DNA of 64,000 nt from an uncultured Lachnospiraceae bacterium. Its GTDB lineage: Bacteria > Bacillota > Clostridia > Lachnospirales > Lachnospiraceae. The DNA lies in contig CATLGW010000004.1 of the NCBI GenBank assembly GCA_949948715.1, forward strand, positions 1 through 64,000. Direction: 5' to 3'. Below the pieces are notes generated by a model that saw nothing but the letters and a program-made list of their open reading frames with translations, had not been told where the DNA came from and did not search any database. Positions 48,301-58,363 of this stretch are shown in pieces. Every line of letters starts with the position of its first letter. Position 1 is the stretch's first letter. The translations under genes were made by a program, and so were the position numbers.

Positions 48301-48483
48301 GCCACCCAAACCATCCGTAAGCTGGAGGACTCCATGCTGGCCTCCATCCCCATACTGGCAATGACTGCCAATGCTTTCGAGGAGGATAAGCAGGAGGCCA
48401 TGGAGTGCGGAATGAACGGTCATCTGGCGAAGCCCATCGATGTGGAGGCTTTGTTTGCCGCTCTGGACAGGATATTGAAGTGA
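45343..48483 (+). CDS. Hybrid sensor histidine kinase (PAS repeats, HisKA, HATPase, two receiver domains)
   Basis: NMSHDIRTPMNAIVGFTALA, GTGLGMAITKNIVDMMNG, ALVVDDDFNTCDSV...VIDWMLPDMNG and ILLAEDNELNQEIA...VLMDVRMPIMNGYEAT. Confidence 0.95.
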   Translation: MYHCHMQFYLLGSQCEVFDIVKEMAPLAHFTHEFLESDRLEEALAAKADVILANLQDVDAGAAVQALVSAKDRETELILLSDKSQVSLLADSLAEVKDIWICPMSEEEARFRFLRWQESCRQSKDFWETSHFFEATINNVPNLIWYKDKNGIHEKVNDSFCRTVNKTKDQVQGRGHAYIWDVEQDDPACIESEREVMSTEKTCVSEEIIQTGAGTRTLTTYKSPLYDLDGSVMGTVGVAIDVTQERAYEQEIIQKNRTLETIFTTIDCGVICHTVDGSRLLSINRAGLKILGYNTREELEREGFDMVAQSIVEEDRGRIREAIKRLEKEGDSVSLEYRVRHRDGELLHIMGNVKLLQENGQMFYQRFLLDCTAQKLQEKKNERRQMELIQALSIDYNIVCYFDLDTGVGTPLRSEEGEHVFALASNGAIFFQESMERYIQEFVFEEDREMVRQSASLECLKRELEENSLHYVNYRVSMNGETLYFQLKAVRTGNWGQHHYAVLGIRSVDEETRAEMEKKNLLETALMQANQANKAKSIFLSNMSHDIRTPMNAIVGFTALAITHIDYKEQVEEYLKKIMSSGNHLLSLINDVLDMSRIESGKMHLDEKPCRLPDILHGLRNILQADIHAKRMELYIDAVDVTDEDIYCDKLRLNQVLLNLLSNAVKYTGAGGIISMRIIEKPGAPKGYANYEFNIKDNGIGMSEEFVAHIFEPFEREQTSTASGIQGTGLGMAITKNIVDMMNGTISVKSEQGAGTDVSVCFTFRLHSDKKEEQDIPKLKNCRALVVDDDFNTCDSVSYMLGQIGMRAEWTLSGKEALLRTRQAVTRGDTYTVYVIDWMLPDMNGLEVTRRIRKEMGEDVPIILLTAYDWMDIEEEAKEAGVSAFCSKPMFLSELRSCLKNIVDVEEREETQGEGETVKRRTGRILLAEDNELNQEIARVILEDAGFSVEIAGNGQIAVEMLKNSEPGYYQLVLMDVRMPIMNGYEATQTIRKLEDSMLASIPILAMTANAFEEDKQEAMECGMNGHLAKPIDVEALFAALDRILK

Positions 48484-48494
48484 GGGGAAGGCGC

Positions 48495-49829
48495 TCAGAG
48501 CGTCTTCCGGAAGGATAGGGCATAGTAAAGGATGCCTGCAGAGTCGGCCAATACCCAGCCGATGGGAATGGCCCACCAGATTCCGTCCACACCGACCCCG
48601 GAAAGCGGTGACAGGGTGTAGGCCAGGACTACCCGGGTGCCCAGGGAGATCACGGTCAGTACCACGGACATGGAGGGTTTTCCCAGGGCTCTGTAGAGCC
48701 CGTACAACAAAAACAAGCATCCGATGCCCCAGTAAAAGGGGCCCACTGTCCGAAGGTATTTGACGCCTTCCGCTACAATGTGGGCCTCTTCCTCGTCTAT
48801 AAAAATGAGGGTAAGAGGTCTTGCCAGAAACCACAAAAGTGCGGAGGCAGCGGCGCAGTAGGAGAACACGGTCAGGACGGCGTAGCGGATGCCCCTTTTG
48901 ATCCTGACAGTCTGTCCGGCTCCCATATTCTGGGCAATAAAGGTGGAAAAGGCATTGGCGTACTCCTGAGCGGGCATATAGATAAAGGCCTCGATCTTAA
49001 CCGCCGCCGTGAAGGCGGCCATGACGGAGGTGCCGAAGCCGTTGATCAGTCCCTGTATCATCAGAATGCCCAGGTTCATCACGGACTGCTGCAGACAGGT
49101 CAGGACGGAGTAGCCTGCGATTTCCCGCAGACTGCTGCCGCGTAGTCTGAAGATGCGGAGGGCGTCCCGCAGAGCTCTGTTTTTGGCAAAAACATAGATT
49201 CCGATGCCTGCGCCGGACACATATTGAGCGATGACCGTGGCGACGGCGGCCCCGGAGGTTCCCATTCCCAGGTCGGCCACAAACCAGAGGTCCAGGGCGA
49301 TATTCAGCACCGTGGAGAGCCCCAGAAACAAAAGGGGGACCACGGAATTTCCCAGGGCCTTCAGATAGGAGCCAAAGAAGTTGTACAGGGCCACGGCCGG
49401 GATGCCCCAAAAGATCAAGGTGAGATACTCTCCCATAATTTCCCGGATTTCGGGGGGAATATTCATCCAGGTCATGATCGGCCCTATGCCCGAGAGAGAG
49501 AGGACTGTGAGCAGAGCCGCCACGGCGGCTGTCAGGAGAAGGGAGGCGCACAGGCTGTCCTTTAAGCGGTCATGGTCCTCCTGTCCGAAGCAGAGGGAGA
49601 ACACGGTGCCGCTGCCCATGCACAGCCCCAGGAGTATGGAGGTCAGAAAGGTCATAAGGGTGAAGGCGGAACCCACCGCCGCCAGAGCCCAGGGCCCCAG
49701 GAAATGTCCTACTACCCAGGTGTCCGCTATATTGTATCCCTGCTGCAGGATGTTGCCCAGGATCATAGGCAGGGCAAAATGGAATAAAGTTGAAAAAACA
49801 GAACCTTTGGTTAAATCTTTTTGATGCAT
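48495..49829 (-). CDS. MATE-family multidrug/Na+ efflux transporter
   Basis: 12 TM; LPMILGNILQQGYNIADTWVVGHFLGPWALAAVG, VMAAFTAAVKIEAF. Confidence 0.94.
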   Translation of the reverse strand: MHQKDLTKGSVFSTLFHFALPMILGNILQQGYNIADTWVVGHFLGPWALAAVGSAFTLMTFLTSILLGLCMGSGTVFSLCFGQEDHDRLKDSLCASLLLTAAVAALLTVLSLSGIGPIMTWMNIPPEIREIMGEYLTLIFWGIPAVALYNFFGSYLKALGNSVVPLLFLGLSTVLNIALDLWFVADLGMGTSGAAVATVIAQYVSGAGIGIYVFAKNRALRDALRIFRLRGSSLREIAGYSVLTCLQQSVMNLGILMIQGLINGFGTSVMAAFTAAVKIEAFIYMPAQEYANAFSTFIAQNMGAGQTVRIKRGIRYAVLTVFSYCAAASALLWFLARPLTLIFIDEEEAHIVAEGVKYLRTVGPFYWGIGCLFLLYGLYRALGKPSMSVVLTVISLGTRVVLAYTLSPLSGVGVDGIWWAIPIGWVLADSAGILYYALSFRKTL

Positions 49830-49918
49830 GGCTTTTTCTCCGTAAGTAATTTGTAAAGTAAAACATATGTCCTATTATAGCACGGGCGCAGGCGCGAGAA
49901 AAGAGAGCGGACTAAAAT

Positions 49919-52900
49919 ATGGAAAGACGAGTAAAGGTATCCGAACAGAAGAAAACACTGGAGCTGTTTGAGAGGGAAACGGCCCGGTGGTTTGAGAAGG
50001 TGCTGGGAAGTCCCACCCCGGTGCAGGAAGCCGCCTGGCCGGCCATTGCTCAGGGAGGACATGTGCTGGTGTCCGCTCCCACCGGAACGGGGAAGACGTT
50101 GTCCGCCTTTCTGGTGTTTCTGGACCGCTTTAAAGAGCAGGCCCTGGCAGGGACGCTTCCGGGAAAGCTGCAGCTTATCTATGTGTCGCCCCTGAAATCT
50201 CTGGCCTCTGATATCCGTGAAAATCTAAAGAGACCCCTGGAGGGAATCGGCGGGGAGGAGCTTATCAGTGTGGCGGTCCGCACCGGGGACACGGATCAGC
50301 GGGAGAGGCAGCGTATGGTGAGAAAACCGCCCCATATCCTGATCACTACCCCGGAGTCTCTCTATCTGATGCTCACCGGGAAGGCGGGGCGCAATATGCT
50401 GTGCACGGCCCGGACCGTGATCGTGGACGAGCTTCACGCGCTGATCGACACCAAGCGTGGGGCTCATCTGATGCTGTCTCTGGCCCGGCTTGACATTCTC
50501 AGGGGGGAGCCGCTGCAGCGCATCGGACTTTCCGCCACCATCGCTCCCCTGGAGGAGGCCGCAAAATACCTGGCGCCGGAGCCTGTGAGGATTGTGGCTC
50601 CTCCCATGGAGAAAAAGGTGAGGCTTCAGGTGCTGGGTTCCTACGTGGAGTACGGAAAAAGGAGAAAGGATCCCGTCTGGCAGGAGCTCTCGGCGCTGGT
50701 TTATGAGCACTGCCAGGGGAAGCGCAGCGTCATCGCTTTTGTGGAGGGCAGGAGATATGCGGAGAAGCTGGCCTACTACGTGAATCTGCTGGGAGGGGAG
50801 GACTTCGCCCGGGTGCATCACGGGAGTCTGTCCCGGGAAAAGCGGCAGGAGACGGAAGAAGCGCTTAGGGAGGGGCGGCTTCGGCTGCTGTGCGCCACCT
50901 CCTCCATGGAGCTGGGAATCGACGTGGGGGAGATCGACCAGGTGCTGCAGGTGGGGTGCCCCAGAACCATATCCGGAACCATGCAGAGACTGGGGCGGGC
51001 GGGACATAACCCCTCCGGAGCCAGCGTAATGTATCTTTTTCCCAGGACGGCGGCGGAGAGCGTCCAGTGCGGCATGACCGCCCAGTTGGCAAGGGAGGGG
51101 ATGGTGGAGCGCATGAATCCCCCGGTGGGATGTCTGGACGTGCTGGCCCAGCATTTGGTCTCCTTGGCTGCTTTCGGCTCTTATCGGGTGGAGGATGTGA
51201 TGGAGATACTGCCCAGGGCCCTGCCCTTTGCCCGGCTCACAAGGGAGGATGTGGAATCGGTGCTTCGAATGCTTGCGGGGGACTATGAGCACGAGAGGGA
51301 GGTTCCTGCCCGTCCCCGGGTTCTGTATGACAGGATAAACGGGACTGTGGAGGGGGACGGCTACAGCAGGATGCTGGCGCTCTCCGGGGGAGGAACCATC
51401 CCCGACAAGGGACTGTATACCGTGCGGACGGAAGACGGGGTGAAGGTGGGGGAGGCGGATGAGGAGTTCGTCTATGAGACCCGGCTGGGCGACCGTTTTA
51501 TCCTGGGTGCCTTTGCCTGGCGGGTGGTGCATATCGGCCGGGATTTTGTGACGGTGACCCAGGCTCCTGCGGAAGGGGCCAGGCTTCCCTTCTGGAAGGG
51601 GGAGATCAAGGGAAGGGACAAGGAGACGGGAACCGCCTTCGGACGGATCCTGCGCTCTCTCGGGGAGGCCTCGGGGGGAGGCAGACTGCAGGAGGCTCTG
51701 GAGGAGCTGGGGCTGAATCAGGCGGCGGCCGTTCCGGCCGCGGAATATCTGATGAGACAGATTGCGGTCACGGGAGGGCTGCCGGATGACAGGACGATTT
51801 TGGCGGAGCATTTCAGGGACCAGTCGGGAAAGTGCCAGCTCATGTTCCATTCGGTATACGGCGGCCGTATCAACGGCCCGCTGTCGCTCTTAGCCGCCTG
51901 GAAGGCCGGGGAGGAGCTGGGAGAACATGTGGGAAGCGTGGATGAGGAGGACGGATTCCTGCTCTATTCCTACGGGGAGGGTGAACTGCCCCAGGGCCTG
52001 CTGCACCGGATTGCCCCGGAGTCTGTGGAGGCTGTTTTGTCCGTTCTTCTCCCGGGGACGCCCCTTTTCAACATGGCCTTTCGATACAACTGCGGCAGAG
52101 CCCTTATGACGGGGGTGCGGGGAGGAAAGAGGCAGCCGCTGTGGATGCAGAGGCTGCGCAGCGCGGAAATGCTGGAGCAGGTCATGGGGAGGGCGGAGCA
52201 TCCGCTGATCAGGGAGACTACCCGGGAATGCATGGAACAGCTCTGGGATGTGCAGGGACTTAAGGAGTTGCTTTTAGGGATCCGCCTGGGCCAAATCTCG
52301 GTGAGGGAGATATACACGGAGATTCCCTCCCCCATGTCCCTGCCGCTGCAATGGGCCCAGGAGGCGGGGGAGATGTACGATTACTGGCCCACCTTCCGGG
52401 GAATGCACGCCAAGGTGGAGGAGGCGCTGAAGGGGGAGAAAAATCAGATTACCCCGGGGGAGGCGGAGCTTGTGGAGGCACAGTCCAGGGAGAGGCTTCC
52501 GGAGGACGAAAGGCAGCTTCACTCCCTTCTCATGGCGGAGGGAGACCTGGCGGCGGGAGAGCTGGACATTCCTGTGGAATGGCTGGAGAATCTGGCGCAG
52601 GAGGGGAGGGCCGTCTATCTGGAGCAGGGACTGTGGATAGCGGCGGAGCAGGAGGAGGCCTACCGCGCGGCCTTTGGGGATCCTGGGGGCGGGGAGGCGC
52701 TGCGAATTCTGCGGCGTATGCTTCGCTTCCGGGGCGGCGCGGACGTCCGGCGGGCCGCTCTGCGGTACGGATGGACCCAGGAGGAAGCCCGCAGACTGTT
52801 GGAGAAGCTGTGCCGACAGAAAGAAGCGGCCGCCCATGGGGAGGGGGAGGAGACTGTCTATTACCATGGGAAGGTTTATGACAGGGCGAGGGCTAAGACC

Positions 52901-54064
52901 CTGCGAAGCCGCAGGGAGGAGATCTCCACCTGTCCCGCCTCCGCCTACGGGGCGCTGTTACTCTCCCGCATGGGAAGCTCGGCTCCTCCCCGGGAGCGTC
53001 TCAGGGAGGCCGTCCGGTCTTTGGAGGGGACGGCGTTTCCGGCGGCGCTGTGGGAGGAGGTGCTGCTGCCCGCCAGGGTGAGAAATTACAGGGAAGGGCT
53101 GCTGGATGAATTTCTGGCCGAGGGGGAATATTTCTGGCATATGGAGGCGGAGGGCAGACTTATGTTTGACAGGGTGGAGCGGACGGATTGGGATATTCCG
53201 CCCCGGGTGCCCTGGGAGGAGCTGTCTTGGCAGGAACGGATTCTGGCGGAGACCCTTTCCAGGCGGGGAGCCAGCTTTCTGCAGACCCTGGGAGGCGCTT
53301 TGGAGGGAGATTCTCCCTACGACGCCCTGTTTTCTCTGATGGAGAGGGGGATTGTGTGCGCCGACAGCTTTGCCCCGGTGCGGCATCTGCTGCACCGGAA
53401 AAGGACCGAACGGGCGGCGGCAAGACAGCGGGTGGGAGCCCGGGTGAAAGCTGTGAGCGGCGGACGCTTCGATCTGGTCAGGCCTCTTTTGCCACTCCCG
53501 GTGCAGGAGGCCGTGGACCGGTGCTTTGACCGGTATATCATTCTGTCCAGGGAAACGGCCGCCGCCTGCGGCCTGTCCTGGCAGGAGGCGCTGTCCCTTT
53601 TACGGATCCAAGAATACACCGGACAGGTGAGAAGAGGATATTTTGTGGAAGGGCTCTCGGGGGCACAGTTTCTCAGAAGCGGAGATTTTGAGTGGGTCAT
53701 CGCCTGTCTGAGAAAACCCCAGAGTGAGACGGTCTGGCTGAATGCGGCGGACCCTATACAGCCCTGGGGGAAGCTTTTTCCCCACAGGGAGGGCAGGGGA
53801 TTTGTCAATGTGCCGGGCACGGCGGCGGCGCTTCGGGACGGTCTGCCCGCGGCCGTCTTTGAGAGGCAGGGGAAGACCCTGCGGGTTTTTGAGCGGGAGG
53901 GGCTGGAGGAGGCTCTGGCTCTGTTTGCCCGGGAGTTCGCCGAGGGGAGGATTTTTACGAACAGAAAGCGAATCCTGGTGTCCGAATATCCCCCGGACGC
54001 GGCCCCGGCTTTGGCGGAAGCCGGTTTTCTAAAGGAGATGCAGGATTACGTGCTGTATAAATAG
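49919..54064 (+). CDS. Lhr-like DEAD/DEAH-box ATP-dependent helicase
   Basis: LVSAPTGTGKTLSAFL, VDELHALIDTKRGAHL, GRAGHNPSG; 1381 aa with long Lhr-type C-terminal region. Confidence 0.93.
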   Translation: MERRVKVSEQKKTLELFERETARWFEKVLGSPTPVQEAAWPAIAQGGHVLVSAPTGTGKTLSAFLVFLDRFKEQALAGTLPGKLQLIYVSPLKSLASDIRENLKRPLEGIGGEELISVAVRTGDTDQRERQRMVRKPPHILITTPESLYLMLTGKAGRNMLCTARTVIVDELHALIDTKRGAHLMLSLARLDILRGEPLQRIGLSATIAPLEEAAKYLAPEPVRIVAPPMEKKVRLQVLGSYVEYGKRRKDPVWQELSALVYEHCQGKRSVIAFVEGRRYAEKLAYYVNLLGGEDFARVHHGSLSREKRQETEEALREGRLRLLCATSSMELGIDVGEIDQVLQVGCPRTISGTMQRLGRAGHNPSGASVMYLFPRTAAESVQCGMTAQLAREGMVERMNPPVGCLDVLAQHLVSLAAFGSYRVEDVMEILPRALPFARLTREDVESVLRMLAGDYEHEREVPARPRVLYDRINGTVEGDGYSRMLALSGGGTIPDKGLYTVRTEDGVKVGEADEEFVYETRLGDRFILGAFAWRVVHIGRDFVTVTQAPAEGARLPFWKGEIKGRDKETGTAFGRILRSLGEASGGGRLQEALEELGLNQAAAVPAAEYLMRQIAVTGGLPDDRTILAEHFRDQSGKCQLMFHSVYGGRINGPLSLLAAWKAGEELGEHVGSVDEEDGFLLYSYGEGELPQGLLHRIAPESVEAVLSVLLPGTPLFNMAFRYNCGRALMTGVRGGKRQPLWMQRLRSAEMLEQVMGRAEHPLIRETTRECMEQLWDVQGLKELLLGIRLGQISVREIYTEIPSPMSLPLQWAQEAGEMYDYWPTFRGMHAKVEEALKGEKNQITPGEAELVEAQSRERLPEDERQLHSLLMAEGDLAAGELDIPVEWLENLAQEGRAVYLEQGLWIAAEQEEAYRAAFGDPGGGEALRILRRMLRFRGGADVRRAALRYGWTQEEARRLLEKLCRQKEAAAHGEGEETVYYHGKVYDRARAKTLRSRREEISTCPASAYGALLLSRMGSSAPPRERLREAVRSLEGTAFPAALWEEVLLPARVRNYREGLLDEFLAEGEYFWHMEAEGRLMFDRVERTDWDIPPRVPWEELSWQERILAETLSRRGASFLQTLGGALEGDSPYDALFSLMERGIVCADSFAPVRHLLHRKRTERAAARQRVGARVKAVSGGRFDLVRPLLPLPVQEAVDRCFDRYIILSRETAAACGLSWQEALSLLRIQEYTGQVRRGYFVEGLSGAQFLRSGDFEWVIACLRKPQSETVWLNAADPIQPWGKLFPHREGRGFVNVPGTAAALRDGLPAAVFERQGKTLRVFEREGLEEALALFAREFAEGRIFTNRKRILVSEYPPDAAPALAEAGFLKEMQDYVLYK

Positions 54065-54193
54065 TCCCGTCCGTTGACGGTTACCGCAAAAGAAGATAAA
54101 CTGTTTTCCGGGGACCGGTCAGGCACAGGGAACCATAACAATGACGGATAGGAGGTTTGAGCCAGAGAGCGAAAGGAGCTTTGGCGAAGCGGT

Positions 54194-56161
54194 ATGAGGA
54201 AGATTCAGACCAAGATTATGCTGTTGGTGGCGTTGGTGGCGGTGGGCGTCACGTTGTTTAGTTGTTATCAGGGAGCCGTGATCACAAGGCAATCCACCAC
54301 GGAAGCCATCGAGAAAAATGTGATGGAGACTGCCGAGCTGGCGGCGCTGGCGGCACAGAACATGATTGCCACCTACACTCTGACCATTGCGGAGATGGCT
54401 TCTAATCCGGTGCTCTCGGACAGAGACGCCACCGCAGAGGAGAAGCAGCTCTTTTTGCAGGGCAGGGCGGACGCTTATTATATGAGAGCCGGGGGAATGA
54501 CGGATGGGAACGGGTTTGACGCCTATCATGAGGTGGATGTCTCCGGGGAGCCCTTCTTCCAGGCGGCCATACAGGGGGAGAATTATATGTCTGCGCCCTA
54601 TATCGAGGGAGATGACATGTATCTGATGGTTTCGGCGCCGATCATGAAGGGCGATGAGATTTTGGGCATCGTGTACTTTCAGTGTGATACCTATATTCTG
54701 CGTTCCATTGTGGAGGGCATAAAGATCGGAGAGAAAGGGGATGCCTACATTCTGGATAAGGAGGGAAATACTATCGCCTACGAGGATGAACGGCTGGTGC
54801 TTAACCGGGAGAATGTCATAAGAGAGTCGGCGCAGAATCCAAAGGATCCGGATCTTGCGGTGTTGGCTGCTATCGAGAAGCGGATGGTGGCAGGGGAAAG
54901 CGGCGTTGAGAAATATACTTATGTCTCGGACCATACCAAGAATATCCAGGGCTATGCGCCCATCCAGGGAACGGACGGCTGGAGCATTGCGGTCACAATC
55001 AACGAGGACGAGTTTATGCGCTCTGCCTATGAGGGCAATATGATGCAGTTTCTGGTCTGTGCGGCGATGTGCGCGGCAGTGGTTTTGATTTCCTTCGGAG
55101 TCAGCCGCTCCATTGCGGGTCCTGTCAGCCGCTGTGCCGGCCGTCTGCAGCAGCTCTCCGAGGGGGATTTGAAAAGCCCTGTGCCCTTGGTGACCGGCAG
55201 GGACGAGGTTCGCGTGCTGGCGGACTCCACCAAAAATCTGGTGGAGAAATTCAGGGGCATTGTGGGGGACATGGGCATGGTGCTGGGAAGCATTGCCGAC
55301 GGCGACCTGACAAAGAGCAGCGACGGAGTTCACTATGCCGGGGATTTCCGGGAGCTGCATCAGTATCTTAAGATGATCGACGAAAAGCTCAATCAGACTC
55401 TGGGGGGAATTGTATCCACGGCGGCTTGTGTGTCGGGCGGCTCGGCTCAGATGGCAGCAGCCAGCGAGAGTCTTTCTCAGGGAGCGCTGGAACAGTCGGG
55501 AGCCGTGGAGCAGCTTTCTGTTACCATGGAGGATATGGACCGAGATGCCAGGAGGATCGCTTCGCTCACGGAGGATACCAAGGAGTCGGTGGGCAGCGCC
55601 GGCTCTCAGCTTCAGGAGAGCAGCCGGTATATTGAGAGTCTGAACGAGGCCATGAACAGAATCACTGCCTCCACCAATGAAATCAGCCGCATCATAGACG
55701 CCATAGACGATATTGCGCGGCAGACCAACATACTGTCCCTGAACGCCTCGGTGGAAGCAGCCCGGGCAGGAGAGGCGGGCAGAGGCTTTGCGGTGGTGGC
55801 CGGGGAGGTGCGGGAGCTGGCTGAAAAGTCTGCCCAGGCCGCCAAGGCTACCATGGAGCTGATACATAATTCCACGGAGGCGGTGGAGAGCGGAAGCCGG
55901 GTGGTGGAGAAGGTGACAGGCTCCGTGGCGAATGTGACGGCGATTTTTGAGGAGATCACCGAGCAGAGCAGGACCGTGGCGGAGGCGGTGGAACGTCAGA
56001 CGGCGGCCATCGGACAGGCGGCCCAGGGAATCGGTCAGATATCCGATGTAGTGCAGTCCAATTCCTCGGCGGCGGAGGAGAACGCTGCCACCAGCAGACA
56101 GCTTTCCGGCCAGGCGGCCGGGCTCAGACGGCTTGTCAGCAGCTTCTCACTTCGCAGATAA
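54194..56161 (+). CDS. Methyl-accepting chemotaxis protein (Cache sensor, HAMP, MA domain)
   Basis: [45 protein letters not shown] hairpin tip; N-terminal TM and periplasmic sensor. Confidence 0.95.
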   Translation: MRKIQTKIMLLVALVAVGVTLFSCYQGAVITRQSTTEAIEKNVMETAELAALAAQNMIATYTLTIAEMASNPVLSDRDATAEEKQLFLQGRADAYYMRAGGMTDGNGFDAYHEVDVSGEPFFQAAIQGENYMSAPYIEGDDMYLMVSAPIMKGDEILGIVYFQCDTYILRSIVEGIKIGEKGDAYILDKEGNTIAYEDERLVLNRENVIRESAQNPKDPDLAVLAAIEKRMVAGESGVEKYTYVSDHTKNIQGYAPIQGTDGWSIAVTINEDEFMRSAYEGNMMQFLVCAAMCAAVVLISFGVSRSIAGPVSRCAGRLQQLSEGDLKSPVPLVTGRDEVRVLADSTKNLVEKFRGIVGDMGMVLGSIADGDLTKSSDGVHYAGDFRELHQYLKMIDEKLNQTLGGIVSTAACVSGGSAQMAAASESLSQGALEQSGAVEQLSVTMEDMDRDARRIASLTEDTKESVGSAGSQLQESSRYIESLNEAMNRITASTNEISRIIDAIDDIARQTNILSLNASVEAARAGEAGRGFAVVAGEVRELAEKSAQAAKATMELIHNSTEAVESGSRVVEKVTGSVANVTAIFEEITEQSRTVAEAVERQTAAIGQAAQGIGQISDVVQSNSSAAEENAATSRQLSGQAAGLRRLVSSFSLRR

Positions 56162-56191
56162 TATCTGACCTATGCGGAATTCAAAAACAAA

Positions 56192-56305
56192 ACAGCATCA
56201 TCCCGAATGGCGCCCATGGAATGACCGGAAGCGAAGCGGCCGGGAATTCCATGCCCGGAGAGGTGCCGGGAGGGAGGATGCGGAACTCAAAATCAGGAGG
56301 CCACT
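56192..56305 (+). promoter_or_regulatory. Structured leader element upstream of GH42 gene
   Basis: ACAGCATCATCCCGAATGGCGCCC...GGTGCCGGGAGGGAGGATGCGGAACTCAAAATCAGGAGGCCACT-ATG; inner stem CATGGAATGACCGG/CCGGGAATTCCATG. Confidence 0.7.
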
Positions 56306-58261
56306 ATGAAATTCGGCGTATGCTATTATCCGGAGCACTGGGACAGGAAGGAGTGGCGGGACCATGCCCGTCTGATGCGGGAGGCGGGCTTTAATACGGC
56401 CAGGCTGGCGGATTTTGCCTGGGGCGTTCTGGAGCCGGAGGAGGGGAGGTATGACTTTTCCCTTCTGGACGAGGCTGTCGCGGTTCTGGGGGAGGAGGGC
56501 CTGGATGTCATCCTCTGTACTCCCACCGCCGGGCCTCCCAAATGGCTGGCGGACAGATATGACATTTTGCAGAATGACCGCTACGGCCGCCCGGCGGGCT
56601 GGGGCTCCCGCAGGGAGGGCTGCGCCAACAAGGCGGATTTTTGCAGGTTCAGCGCTTTGATCACGGATGAAATGGCCAGGCATTATGGGGATCATCCCAA
56701 AGTGGCGGCATGGCAGATCGACAATGAATTCGGCTGCCACGCTTCCGCCAGGTGTTACTGCGAGCAGTGCAGGAGAGCTTTTTCGCGGTGGCTTGCGGAA
56801 AAATACGGTGAGATAGAGAATCTGAACCGGGCCTGGGGGACGGTGTTTTGGAGCCATCAGTATGCCTCCTTTGAGGACGTGATATTGCCGGCGTACAATG
56901 CCTGTGAGCCGGAAAATGCCCAGAGCTGGTCCCATAATCCTTCCCTGGATATGGAATACAGACGGTTTGCCTCTGATTCCTGGGTGAATTACCAGAAAAT
57001 GCAGACGGATATTATCAGGAAATATACGGATCAGCCCGTGACCCACAATATGATGGGACATTTTTCGGATATTGATTACTATGATCTGGCCAGGGGGCTT
57101 GACTTTGTGGCCTGGGATAATTACCCTGACAATCAGTGGGGAGAGTCTGAATATGCGTATGTCTCCATGGCCCATGAGATTATGTACGGGGTAAAAAGAA
57201 AGAATTTCATTGTGGCGGAGCAGCAGTCCGGCCCCTGTGGCTGGGATGTGATGGGAGCCCAGCCGGAGCCGGGGCAGTTAAGGCTCTGGACCTATCAGGC
57301 TCTGGCTCACGGGGCGGAGGGGATACTCTATTTCCGCTTCCGGGCTCTGCCTTACGGTATGGAACAATACTGGTACGGCGTGCTGGACCATGACGGCGTG
57401 CCCCGCAGAAGGTACTATGAGCTGCAGCGCACCGGCAGGGAGCTTGAAAAGCTTACCCCCTACATTGTGGGGAAGCACAGCAGGTATGAGGCGCTGATTG
57501 TGAGAACCTACGACAATGTGTGGGGACATGAGATCAAGAGCCACGTGAAGGGCTTTGACTATCGAAGTCTTCTCTATGAGTATTACAGAGCCAACGCCCG
57601 GCTTAATATACCCACGGCGGTTTCCGTAGGAAATTATGAGGATTACAGGGCGGTCTATATGCCCGCCTACAATATCGTGCACCGCGGGGAGCTGGAGGCC
57701 GTGGCAGAATATGTGAAAGAGGGCGGGACTTTAGTGGTCACCTTCAGAAGCGGCGGCAGGGACCCGGAGAATAATCTCTTTACCGATACGCTGCCCTGCG
57801 CCTTTAGGGAGCTGGCGGGTATAGAGGTGGAGGAATTCGCTCCCCTGCGAAAGCCGGTGGGGGTGGAAGGGCTTGTGCAATGTGCTGCCAGGCTGTGGTG
57901 CGATGTGATAAAGCCTGTCACCGCCCGGGTGCTGTGCACCTATAGGGACTGCTATTTTCAGGGAAAGGCCGCCGTCACAGTCAATGCTTACGGAAAGGGG
58001 AAGGTGTATTATGTGGGCTGCGACCTGGAGGCGGAGGCTCTGGAAGAGCTGGTGCGCCACATCTCCTCTCAGGCGGGGATTGCCGTGACAGAGGCCCCCC
58101 GGGGGGTGGAGATCCTGCGCAGGGAGGACTGCACGGCGGTGCTCAATTACAATGATTACGAGGTGCAGACACCGGTTGCGGGACGGAATCTGCTGACCGG
58201 GGAGACTTTTACGGGAAAACTGGAGGGGTATGGGGCAGTGTTTATAAAGGAGGGCATTTAA
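56306..58261 (+). CDS. Beta-galactosidase, GH42 family
   Basis: FGVCYYPEHWDRKEWRDHARLMREAGFNTARLADFAWGVLEPEEGRYDFSLLD; AWQIDNEFGCHAS; EQQSGPCGW. Confidence 0.96.
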   Translation: MKFGVCYYPEHWDRKEWRDHARLMREAGFNTARLADFAWGVLEPEEGRYDFSLLDEAVAVLGEEGLDVILCTPTAGPPKWLADRYDILQNDRYGRPAGWGSRREGCANKADFCRFSALITDEMARHYGDHPKVAAWQIDNEFGCHASARCYCEQCRRAFSRWLAEKYGEIENLNRAWGTVFWSHQYASFEDVILPAYNACEPENAQSWSHNPSLDMEYRRFASDSWVNYQKMQTDIIRKYTDQPVTHNMMGHFSDIDYYDLARGLDFVAWDNYPDNQWGESEYAYVSMAHEIMYGVKRKNFIVAEQQSGPCGWDVMGAQPEPGQLRLWTYQALAHGAEGILYFRFRALPYGMEQYWYGVLDHDGVPRRRYYELQRTGRELEKLTPYIVGKHSRYEALIVRTYDNVWGHEIKSHVKGFDYRSLLYEYYRANARLNIPTAVSVGNYEDYRAVYMPAYNIVHRGELEAVAEYVKEGGTLVVTFRSGGRDPENNLFTDTLPCAFRELAGIEVEEFAPLRKPVGVEGLVQCAARLWCDVIKPVTARVLCTYRDCYFQGKAAVTVNAYGKGKVYYVGCDLEAEALEELVRHISSQAGIAVTEAPRGVEILRREDCTAVLNYNDYEVQTPVAGRNLLTGETFTGKLEGYGAVFIKEGI

Positions 58262-58363
58262 CCGGGTTTTCCGGCGGGCCTTCACGGATTTATTTGCAAT
58301 ATCCTTCAATCTATGGTATCCTTTTGTTATTACAAGCTGACACATTTTACGGAGAGAACGGCA

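Noticed and set aside
48495-49829. MATE transporter as the exporter of the NRPS product
   Set aside because: More than 6 kb away, on the opposite strand, and separated by unrelated genes and a terminator; no support for linkage.
50225-51850. 541-aa minus-strand ORF opposite the helicase
   Set aside because: Low-complexity H/P/R/Q-rich translation, antisense to strongly conserved Lhr helicase motifs.
54105-54193. Possible c-di-GMP-I (GEMM) riboswitch upstream of the MCP because of GGCACAGGGAACC
   Set aside because: Only a short match to GCACAGGGCAAACC; the remaining conserved GEMM segments are absent.
54119-55867. 582-aa minus-strand ORF opposite the MCP gene
   Set aside because: Shadow ORF of a well-supported MCP; composition typical of antisense GC-rich coding DNA.
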